Position numbers and translations under genes: made by a program
The notes under the pieces: model-generated
What the model saw: only the letters and a program-made list of their open reading frames with translations
What the model was told of the DNA's origin: nothing
Databases searched by the model: none
Shown here: positions 1-5,703 of the stretch, in pieces
Layout of the letters: every line of letters begins with the position of its first letter
Position numbering within the stretch: position 1 is the stretch's first letter
NCBI GenBank assembly: GCA_036278755.1
Contig: DASUKL010000041.1
Span: 1 to 21,635, forward strand
From: DASUKL01 sp036278755
Lineage (GTDB): Bacteria > Chloroflexota > Limnocylindria > Limnocylindrales > CSP1-4
DNA: 21,635 bases
Direction of reading: 5' to 3'

Positions 1-103
1 GCCGGCTGGCCGCGCGCCGCAGCGTCCCGAGTCGGGCGGGATCCGCCCTGTCACACAGGGCCAGGGTCAGGTTCGTGTTGCCGGCATCGACGACGAGGAG
101 CAT
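1..103 (-). CDS. coaX: Type III pantothenate kinase CoaX, N-terminal fragment cut by the window edge
   Basis: CoaX phosphorylates pantothenate with ATP, the first step of coenzyme A synthesis, in the cytoplasm. Reading leftwards from the ATG at 103-101, the protein begins MLLVVDAGNTNLTLALCD and continues for about 34 codons to the window edge. The D-x-G-N-T nucleotide-binding motif right after the start, followed by a second beta strand, is the hallmark start of the type III (ASKHA-fold) pantothenate kinases. The usual length is about 250 residues, so only the first seventh is visible. There is no convincing ribosome binding site, but TATCAT lies 7 nt upstream (111-116, minus), consistent with a leaderless transcript. 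Other ASKHA kinases can share the motif, but its position at the extreme N terminus favours CoaX. The short visible length limits certainty. Confidence 0.75.
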   Translation of the reverse strand, partial: MLLVVDAGNTNLTLALCDRADPARLGTLRRAASR

Positions 104-110
104 CTCGCCG

Positions 111-116
111 ATGATA
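111..116 (-). promoter_or_regulatory. Candidate -10 element of coaX (leaderless type)
   Basis: The minus strand reads TATCAT, and its last base is followed by 7 nt and then the coaX ATG. That spacing would put transcription start on the A of the start codon. No good -35 hexamer is visible. Confidence 0.4.
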
Positions 117-210
117 CGCGGCGGCTCGCGGCCCTCGACCCTGATCCCTGCTCCTCACGCCGGCCCCTCGTGATGACTGGGACTCGTGAGATCCTCGCCG
201 CGCCATTCCC

Positions 211-239
211 TTGTCCAGGCCTTGGCCCTGCGCTACGAT
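211..239 (+). promoter_or_regulatory. Candidate sigma-70-type promoter of the 279-746 gene
   Basis: TTGTCC at 211-216 and TACGAT at 234-239 are separated by 17 nt, the ideal spacing. Transcription would start near 246, giving a leader of about 33 nt that carries the GGAGG ribosome binding site at 270-274. Confidence 0.5.
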
Positions 240-278
240 GCGCGGGTCCGTCGGGGGAAGCGCCCAGCCGGAGGGAGC

Positions 279-746
279 GTGTCGCTCGAGCCGCCCGCCA
301 AGTTCTTCGTCAACAGCGGCATCGTGTCGACCAGGACCGACATCGTCAACCTGCTCCGGCCACTCCTCAAACAGACCGTCAGCTATCGCTATTTCCGGGC
401 TGGCACGCTCGTGTCGCGGGGGACCGGTTGGGTGGAGCGCGTCGTCGCCGACGAGCCCGAGACCTCCAGCTTCTTCACGCCCCTCTCGATCTGCCTGAAC
501 GCCGATTCGTTCGAGCACCTCGAGTTCGAGACCCGCCCCGACCAGCTCCTCGTCTACGCGCTCGTTCAGGGGGACGAGCGGGTGGTCGTCGAGTTCGCGC
601 CGCTCAACGGCCCCGGCGCCGACGAGCGGCCCGTCCAGCAGTCGCTCCGCTTCGGCGCGGACGAGCGGTTCGTCCAGATGGAGCTGAGCGGCCTCGAGAC
701 CGGCGACCCCGGCCCCGAGGGAGGAGCGGAGGCGGCAGGGGCCTGA
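279..746 (+). CDS. Conserved-looking hypothetical protein, 155 aa
   Basis: I do not recognise this protein. The GTG at 279 is chosen as start because GGAGG (270-274) lies 4 nt upstream and a 17-nt-spaced promoter precedes it; an upstream in-frame ATG at 186 would lie before that promoter. The product starts MSLEPPAKFFVNSGIV. It is soluble, with no signal peptide or membrane segment, and it is mixed in charge. A compact core (about residues 10-120) of alternating hydrophobic and charged strands ends in VVVEFAPLN. The last 25 residues are Gly/Glu/Ala-rich and probably disordered. It is transcribed divergently from coaX and lies upstream of the purine permease with a hairpin-rich 171-nt gap. Coding looks real because of the promoter, RBS and non-shadow amino acid composition. 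No function is assigned. Confidence 0.6.
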   Translation: MSLEPPAKFFVNSGIVSTRTDIVNLLRPLLKQTVSYRYFRAGTLVSRGTGWVERVVADEPETSSFFTPLSICLNADSFEHLEFETRPDQLLVYALVQGDERVVVEFAPLNGPGADERPVQQSLRFGADERFVQMELSGLETGDPGPEGGAEAAGA

Positions 747-751
747 GCGCC

Positions 752-842
752 TGCCGGCTGGGCCGGCACGGCACGAGGGAGACTCGCCGGCCCGTGCCGG
801 CGAGGCACGAGCGAGCGGCAGGATCGCCGGCCCCAGCCGGCG
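752..842 (+). repeat. Three consecutive GCCGGC stem-loops in the spacer before the purine permease
   Basis: Three perfect small hairpins follow one another: 752-768 (7-bp stem, 3-nt loop), 783-804 (CTCGCCGGC, loop CCGT, GCCGGCGAG; 9-bp stem) and 825-842 (7-bp stem, 4-nt loop). All share the GCCGGC core. The spacer also reads as an imperfect duplication of about 40 nt, with GGCACGAG-GAG present twice. No T-run follows, so these are not classical intrinsic terminators. Confidence 0.55.
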
Positions 843-917
843 GACAGCCACATGGAGGCAGCGGCACCAGGGCGGACCGGCGTCCCGGTGTCCCTACGGA
901 GCAGGAGGGCTCAGCGG

Positions 918-2291
918 ATGGCGCAAGCCGAGGGTGTCGGTCGGGGCCTGCCAGGCAGCGGCGGCGGGTTGGCCGAATTCTTCAAGTTCCGGGAACGCGG
1001 CACCGACCTCGGGACGGAGGCCCGGGCCGGCATCACCACGTTCCTCGTCATGTCGTACATCATCTTCCTCAACGGCTCGATCATCGCCAAGCCCTTGGGG
1101 CTGGATCCGATCGCCGTCGCGGCCGCGACCTGCCTCGTGGCCGGGATCATGACCATCGCCATGGGCGTGGTCGGCAACTACCCCCTGGCCCTGGCCGCGG
1201 GCCTGGGCATCAACGCCATCGTGGCCTTCACCCTGCCCGCCCAGGGGCTGGACGCCAAGGGGGCCATGGGCGTGATCGTCTGGGAGGGCCTGATCATCAC
1301 CCTCCTTGTCGTGGTCGGCCTGCGCGAGGCGATCATGGACGCCGTGCCCCTGGCCCTCAAGCGGGCCATCGGCGTGGGCATCGGGCTCTTCATCCTCTTC
1401 ATCGGGTTCGTCAACGGCGGGCTGATCGTGGCCCCCGCGGGCGGGAACCCGCTCGTCGGCCTGGCCTTCCCGACCACCGTCGGCCAGTACGTCTTCATCC
1501 TCGGCCTGGCCATCACCTTCGCCCTCTGGCTGCTGAAGGTCCGGGCGGCCCTGATCATCAGCATCATCGTGACCACGATCGTGGCCCTCATCGCCGGGGT
1601 CAGCAGCATCCCCAGCCCGCTGACCGTGACGCCCAGCTTCGCCACCCTGGGCACCTTCGACCTGACCGAGGTCTTCACCAAGGTCGGCGTGCTCAGCGCG
1701 GTCCTGACGATCTTCGCCATCATGCTGAGCGACTTCTTCGACACCATGGGCACGGTCACCGGCATCGCCGAGCAGGCCGGCCTGACGGAAGAGGACGGCT
1801 CCGTGCCGGGCATCGGCAAGGTCCTCCTCGTCGACAGCATCGCCGCCTTCGTGGGCGGCCTGGCCGGCGTCTCCTCGAACACGACCTACATCGAGAGCGC
1901 CTCGGGCGTGGCCGACGGCGGCCGGACCGGCTTCGCCTCGGTCATCACCGGCATCCTGTTCCTCATCGCCATCGTCCTCTCGCCGCTGGCCGGCATCGTG
2001 CCCTCGCAGGCCACCGCGCCGGCCCTGGTCCTGGTGGGCTACCTCATGTTCACCATCGCCAAGGACATCAAGATCGACGACATCGAGGACGGCCTGCCGG
2101 CCCTCCTGACGATGATCCTCATGCCTCTCACCTACGACATCACGGTCGGCATCGGGGCCGGCTTCGTCTCGTGGGTCTTCATCAAGCTGATCAAGGGCAA
2201 GGCCGGCGAGGTCCATTGGCTGATGTATGCCGTGACCATCGCCTTCCTCGTCTACTTCGCCAAGGACTGGATCACGGCCGTCATCGGATGA
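918..2291 (+). CDS. NCS2-family purine permease (AzgA/PbuG type)
   Basis: This is a polytopic membrane transporter that probably imports adenine, guanine or hypoxanthine with protons. The ATG at 918 is preferred over the in-frame ATG at 852 because AGGAGG (903-908) sits 9 nt upstream; it gives 457 residues, the normal family length. The N-terminal FFKFRERGTDLGTEARAG, then ITTFLVMSYIIFLN, is the characteristic AzgA opening. GLGINAIVAF, SDFFDTMGTVTGIAEQAGL and SNTTYIESASGVADGGRTG match the conserved substrate-binding and helix-break motifs of this branch. About a dozen hydrophobic segments run through to the C terminus. Which purine is carried cannot be told from sequence. No purine salvage enzyme lies next to it. 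The gene appears to end a short transcript, since a strong hairpin follows at 2352-2388. Confidence 0.9.
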   Translation: MAQAEGVGRGLPGSGGGLAEFFKFRERGTDLGTEARAGITTFLVMSYIIFLNGSIIAKPLGLDPIAVAAATCLVAGIMTIAMGVVGNYPLALAAGLGINAIVAFTLPAQGLDAKGAMGVIVWEGLIITLLVVVGLREAIMDAVPLALKRAIGVGIGLFILFIGFVNGGLIVAPAGGNPLVGLAFPTTVGQYVFILGLAITFALWLLKVRAALIISIIVTTIVALIAGVSSIPSPLTVTPSFATLGTFDLTEVFTKVGVLSAVLTIFAIMLSDFFDTMGTVTGIAEQAGLTEEDGSVPGIGKVLLVDSIAAFVGGLAGVSSNTTYIESASGVADGGRTGFASVITGILFLIAIVLSPLAGIVPSQATAPALVLVGYLMFTIAKDIKIDDIEDGLPALLTMILMPLTYDITVGIGAGFVSWVFIKLIKGKAGEVHWLMYAVTIAFLVYFAKDWITAVIG

Positions 2292-2351
2292 CGACCGCGG
2301 GCACCGGCTGATCGTCGCCGTCATCGACTGATCACCGGGTACCCAGGCGTC

Positions 2352-2388
2352 GGGCGGCCGGTCGCGCGTCGAGCGCGGCCGGCCGCTC
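2352..2388 (+). terminator. Strong hairpin between the permease and the M16 peptidase gene
   Basis: A 16-bp stem with a 5-nt loop (GTCGA, 2368-2372) can form from 2352-2367 and 2373-2388; it includes two G-U pairs. Only scattered T residues follow, so it is either a weak intrinsic terminator or an RNA 3'-end stabiliser. It ends 4 nt before the -10 element of the next gene. Confidence 0.5.
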
Positions 2389-2391
2389 CTG

Positions 2392-2397
2392 TACCAT
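2392..2397 (+). promoter_or_regulatory. Candidate -10 element of the M16 peptidase operon (leaderless type)
   Basis: TACCAT lies 7 nt before the ATG at 2405, and no Shine-Dalgarno sequence separates them. The -35 region is not recognisable. Confidence 0.45.
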
Positions 2398-2404
2398 CGC
2401 CGCG

Positions 2405-3757
2405 ATGTTCCAACGGACCTCCCTGGCCGGCGGGCCGCGCGTCATCAGCGCCTGCCTGCCCGGCTCGCGTGCCCTGACCGCGGCGGCCTATGTCCTGACC
2501 GGCTCCCGCTCCGAGGGCAAGGCCGAGTCCGGCGTGGCCCACTTCATGGAGCACCTCACGTTCCGGGGCACGGCCGCCTTCCCGACCGCGCGGGCGGTCT
2601 CCGAGGCCGTCGAAGGCGTGGGCGGCTCGTCGAACGCGGCCACGGACCGCGAGACGACGGTCTACTGGGTCCGTCTACCGCTGCGCGAGGCGGCCCTGGG
2701 CCTGGAGATGCTGGGCGAACTGGTGCTCCGGCCGCAGCTGACCGACGCGGACGTCGAGCACGAGCGCGCGGTCATCATCGAGGAGATCCGCTCCTACCGC
2801 GACGACGCCTCGCAGCATGTCTACAGCGTCTTCGACGAGGCCTTCTTCGGTGACTCGCCGCTGGGCTGGGAGATCGCCGGGACCGAGGCCTCGGTGGCTG
2901 CCCTCTCGGGAGAGACCATCCGCGGCTTCTGGGGGCGGGCCTACCGGCCCTCGAACGTGGTCGTGGCCGTGGTCGGTGACCTGGCCCACGAGCAGGCCGT
3001 GGACCTGGTCGACCACGCCTTCCGCCCGGCCGCCGCATCCAGCCCCAGCCCGAGACCGAGACCGAGCCCGAGCCAGACCTCGAGCCCGATCCCCACCCCG
3101 ACACAGGACCCGAGCGCCGGTCCGGACCTCGCCCTCGCCCCCGCCCCCGAGCGGTTGCCCGCCGGCGAACGATTGCGGGTCGTCGAGCAGGACAGCGCCC
3201 AGGCCCACCTCTGCCTGGGCCTCCCCGCCCTGCGGCGCGACCACCCCGACCAGTGGACCCTGGAGATGCTGGACACGATCCTGGGCGACGGCTCGTCCAG
3301 CCGCCTCTTCCAGGGGCTCCGCGAAGAGGCCGGCCTGGCCTACGACGTCCACGCCTTCCAGGTCGAGTACGCCGACTGCGGCGTGCTCGAGATCTACGCC
3401 GGCGTGGCGCCCGAGCGCGTGACCGCCGCGACCCAGGCCATCCTCGGCGAGCTGGCCAAGCTGCGGGACGAGCGCGTGCCGGCGGCCGAGTTGGATCGGG
3501 CCCGGGCCTACGTCCGCGGCCGGCTGGAGCTGCGCCTCGAGGAAGGACGCCACCTCGTCAGCTGGCTGGGCGGCCAGGAGGCCCTCCACGAGCAGGTCCT
3601 GACCGCGGCCGAGGCCATCGAACGGCTCGAGTCGGTGGATGCCGAGCAGATCCGGACCCTGGCTGCCAGTCTGGTCCAGGATGCGGGCCTGGCCGCCGCC
3701 CTGGTCGGCCCGCCGGGCGCGGCCAAGGGTCTCGAGCAGGTCCTTCACCTCCCATGA
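2405..3757 (+). CDS. M16-family zinc metallopeptidase (processing-peptidase-like)
   Basis: This is a zinc-dependent endopeptidase of the pitrilysin/M16B type, 450 aa. The inverted zinc motif HxxEH is HFMEH at residues 46-50, followed by LTFRGT. The third zinc ligand, Glu126 in VIIEEI, lies 76 residues after His50, as in active family members. The C-terminal homologous domain carries the conserved Arg/Tyr substrate-clamp region SSSRLFQGLREEAGLAYDV. The enzyme therefore looks complete and active. The two domains are joined by an unusual Pro/Ser/Thr-rich linker at about residues 208-249. There is no signal peptide, so it probably acts in the cytoplasm. The start is supported by a -10 hexamer 7 nt upstream rather than by an RBS. 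The stop overlaps the next ATG (ATGA), coupling it to the TPR-like gene and ndk. Confidence 0.9.
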   Translation: MFQRTSLAGGPRVISACLPGSRALTAAAYVLTGSRSEGKAESGVAHFMEHLTFRGTAAFPTARAVSEAVEGVGGSSNAATDRETTVYWVRLPLREAALGLEMLGELVLRPQLTDADVEHERAVIIEEIRSYRDDASQHVYSVFDEAFFGDSPLGWEIAGTEASVAALSGETIRGFWGRAYRPSNVVVAVVGDLAHEQAVDLVDHAFRPAAASSPSPRPRPSPSQTSSPIPTPTQDPSAGPDLALAPAPERLPAGERLRVVEQDSAQAHLCLGLPALRRDHPDQWTLEMLDTILGDGSSSRLFQGLREEAGLAYDVHAFQVEYADCGVLEIYAGVAPERVTAATQAILGELAKLRDERVPAAELDRARAYVRGRLELRLEEGRHLVSWLGGQEALHEQVLTAAEAIERLESVDAEQIRTLAASLVQDAGLAAALVGPPGAAKGLEQVLHLP

Positions 3758-4593
3758 GTGCCTTCCCGCCCGCCGACGCCAGCCGCCCCACCCAGGCCCG
3801 CCTGGCCCGCATCCACCTCCGGGTAGGGCTGGTCAGCCTGGCTCGGGCCGAGCTGGAGACGATGGCCGGCCTGGGCGAGCTCGATGGTCCGGCCGTGGCC
3901 GACCTGGCCGAGGCCCGCTGGCGCACGGGCGACCTGACCGGCGCCGGGGAGGCCGCCCGAGCCCATCTCGACGGCGGGGGCGACGATCCGGTGGCCTTCG
4001 TCGTGGCGGCCGAAGCGGACGCCGCCCGGGGCCGGCTGGCCGACGCTCGCGCCCTGGCCGCGCGCGTGACGGCCCGTGACGACGTCTCAGCCGCCGACCT
4101 CGACCGCCTCCTGGGCGGTCGGGCCAGGGCCCCCATCTGGCCCGAGATGCCGGCCCTCGGGCCGGCCCCCGCGGCCGGGGCAGCGTCCGAGACCCCAGGG
4201 ACGTCGGGCGTCGAGTCGGCGTCCGATGTCCGGCCGGCACCCGAACCCCCGGCAGTCGCCGAAGCCGCGGCAGCGCCCGAGACGGGCGAGACGGCCGATC
4301 CCGCCGTGGCGGCCTCCCGCCTGGGGCTCGAACTTCGCCAGCACACGGCCTCCCCGGCTGACGTCCTGGCCCGGGCCGACACCCTCCTGGGCGCGCTGCC
4401 CGAGATCGAGCGAGAGGGTGCTGCGGGGGCCGCCATCCAGCTCGTGCGGGGCGACGCATTCCGGCAGCTCGGGCGCGAGGAGGAGGCCAGGGCCGCCTAT
4501 CGGGCCTGCTGGTCGGCCCTCGAACGCCTGCCCTCCGTGCCCGACGCGCCCCGTCCTACCGCATCGACCCTGCCCCCAGAGGAGGTCCCGTGA
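3754..4593 (+). CDS. TPR-like repeat protein of unknown function
   Basis: This is a 279-residue soluble protein rich in Ala, Arg and Glu. Residues about 12-110 form amphipathic helix pairs of tetratricopeptide character (for example LAEARWRTGDLTGAGEAARAHL, then VAAEADAARGRLADARALA). A Pro/Ala/Glu-rich linker follows at about 115-190, then one or two more TPR-like hairpins (LVRGDAFRQLGREEEARAAYRAC). No catalytic motif is seen, so a scaffold or partner-binding role is an inference. The ATG at 3754 overlaps the M16 peptidase stop by 4 nt, and the TGA overlaps the ndk GTG (GTGA). Translation of all three is therefore probably coupled, suggesting a partner of the peptidase. There is no membrane segment. 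Confidence 0.75.
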   Translation: MSAFPPADASRPTQARLARIHLRVGLVSLARAELETMAGLGELDGPAVADLAEARWRTGDLTGAGEAARAHLDGGGDDPVAFVVAAEADAARGRLADARALAARVTARDDVSAADLDRLLGGRARAPIWPEMPALGPAPAAGAASETPGTSGVESASDVRPAPEPPAVAEAAAAPETGETADPAVAASRLGLELRQHTASPADVLARADTLLGALPEIEREGAAGAAIQLVRGDAFRQLGREEEARAAYRACWSALERLPSVPDAPRPTASTLPPEEVP

Positions 4594-5051
4594 TCGAACA
4601 GACCCTCGTCCTCGTGAAGCCGGACGGCGTCCAGCGCTTGCTGGTGGGCCGCATCCTGGCCCGCTACGAGGACCGCGGCCTGAAGTTGAAGGCCCTCAAG
4701 CTCGTGCGCATCGAGCGCGCCCAGGCCGAGGCGCACTACGCTGTCCATCGCCAGAAGCCGTTCTTTGACAGCCTCGTCGACTTCATCGTCTCGGGGCCCC
4801 TCGTGGCGGCCGTCCTGGAGGGGCCGGAGGCCATCGCCGTAGCCCGCATGGTCAACGGCGCCACGCGACCGGAGCAGGCCGCGCCGGGCACGATCCGGGG
4901 TGATCTGGCCCTCGAGACGGCCTACAACCTCGTCCACGCCTCGGATGCGCCGGAGACGGCAGCCACCGAGATCGCCCTCTGGTTCAGCCCTGAGGAGCTG
5001 CTCGACTACGGGCGGGACGTGGATCGCTGGATCGTCAGCCCCGAGGACTGA
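4590..5051 (+). CDS. ndk: Nucleoside diphosphate kinase
   Basis: Ndk moves the gamma phosphate from ATP to other NDPs through a phosphohistidine, balancing NTP and dNTP pools. The protein has 153 residues, slightly longer than the usual 135-150. It shows the N-terminal TLVLVKPDGVQR strand, the GTIRGDLALE segment and the active-site stretch NLVHASDAPETAATEI, with the catalytic His at 116. The GTG start is fixed by a textbook GGAGG at 4581-4585, 4 nt away, and overlaps the preceding stop as GTGA. One mild oddity is ETAYNLVHASD where the family usually has a basic residue before N and HGSD. The 3' end overlaps the convergent lepB gene by 46 nt. Confidence 0.95.
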   Translation: MIEQTLVLVKPDGVQRLLVGRILARYEDRGLKLKALKLVRIERAQAEAHYAVHRQKPFFDSLVDFIVSGPLVAAVLEGPEAIAVARMVNGATRPEQAAPGTIRGDLALETAYNLVHASDAPETAATEIALWFSPEELLDYGRDVDRWIVSPED

Positions 5052-5635
5052 CCGGCGGGCGGATCGGTGGGGGCCGCCGGGACGTTGGCGTAGGTGGGCC
5101 CGGAGAGGACGGCCAGCGCGTCGAGGGGCCAGTAGCGGAGCACGGCCCGGCCGATGATGTTGCCGGCCGGGATGGGCCCGAAGACGCGTGAGTCGACCGA
5201 GTCGAGACGGTGGTCGCCCATGCCGAAGTACTCGCCGGGCGGGACCACGACCAGCGAGCCCGCGGGGCCGGCCAGGGTCGGCTGGTCGTCGTAGACATAG
5301 GGTTCGTCGAGCCGCTGGCCGTCGACCCACACGGCCCCGTCCTTGAACTCCAGGCGGTCCCCCGGCAGGCCGATGATCCGCTTGATGTAGGGCACGGAGC
5401 TCTCGGGCTGGTCAGGCGGGTGGAAGACCACGATGTCGCCCCGCTTGTAGCTGTCGAGGTGGGGCGTCAGCTTGTCGACCAGGACGTACTGGTTCGGCTC
5501 GAGGGTGTGCTCCATGCTGTCCTGCTCGACCATGAAGGGCTGGGCCACGAAGTTCTGGATGATCAGGAAGATGATCAAGGTAAGGGCCAGCGTCTCGGCG
5601 ACTTCGAGCAGGCAACCGAGCGGACGGTTCGTCAC
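5006..5635 (-). CDS. lepB: Signal peptidase I
   Basis: LepB is a membrane serine protease that removes signal peptides from exported proteins outside the cytoplasmic membrane. Using the GTG at 5635 it has 209 residues, with one N-terminal membrane anchor (about 12-31, VAETLALTLIIFLIIQNFVA). The catalytic Ser40 is in DSMEHTL, the general-base Lys85 is in YIKRIIGLPGD, and box E is MGDHRLDSVDSR (139-150). The internal GTG is chosen over the ATG at 5710 because TATACT (5645-5650, minus) lies just upstream of it and the longer form would add 25 Pro/Arg-rich residues preceding the anchor. DSMEHTL has His where SMxPTL normally has Pro. The C terminus overlaps the end of ndk on the opposite strand. 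Confidence 0.92.
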   Translation of the reverse strand: MTNRPLGCLLEVAETLALTLIIFLIIQNFVAQPFMVEQDSMEHTLEPNQYVLVDKLTPHLDSYKRGDIVVFHPPDQPESSVPYIKRIIGLPGDRLEFKDGAVWVDGQRLDEPYVYDDQPTLAGPAGSLVVVPPGEYFGMGDHRLDSVDSRVFGPIPAGNIIGRAVLRYWPLDALAVLSGPTYANVPAAPTDPPAGQSSGLTIQRSTSRP

Positions 5636-5644
5636 AGGGCTCCG

Positions 5645-5650
5645 AGTATA
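5645..5650 (-). promoter_or_regulatory. Candidate -10 element of lepB (leaderless type)
   Basis: The minus strand reads TATACT, the best -10 match in the window, 9 nt before the GTG at 5635. It lies within 40 bp of the divergent -10 at 5690-5695, so the two promoters probably share the same short control region (5636-5703). Confidence 0.5.
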
Positions 5651-5689
5651 CGGAGCCGGCGCCCGAACGAGCCTGAGCGGCGGGCGTGG

Positions 5690-5695
5690 TACCGT
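5690..5695 (+). promoter_or_regulatory. Candidate -10 element of the Ig-like/propeller protein gene (leaderless type)
   Basis: TACCGT ends 8 nt before the GTG at 5704. No ribosome binding site or clear -35 is visible. Confidence 0.4.
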
Positions 5696-5703
5696 CGGGG
5701 GCC

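Noticed and set aside
170..2311. Long open frame over the purine permease on the plus strand (713 codons)
   Set aside because: It is a frame-shifted shadow: Arg/Gly/His/Pro-rich composition, no domain, and it overlaps a well-supported transporter in another frame.
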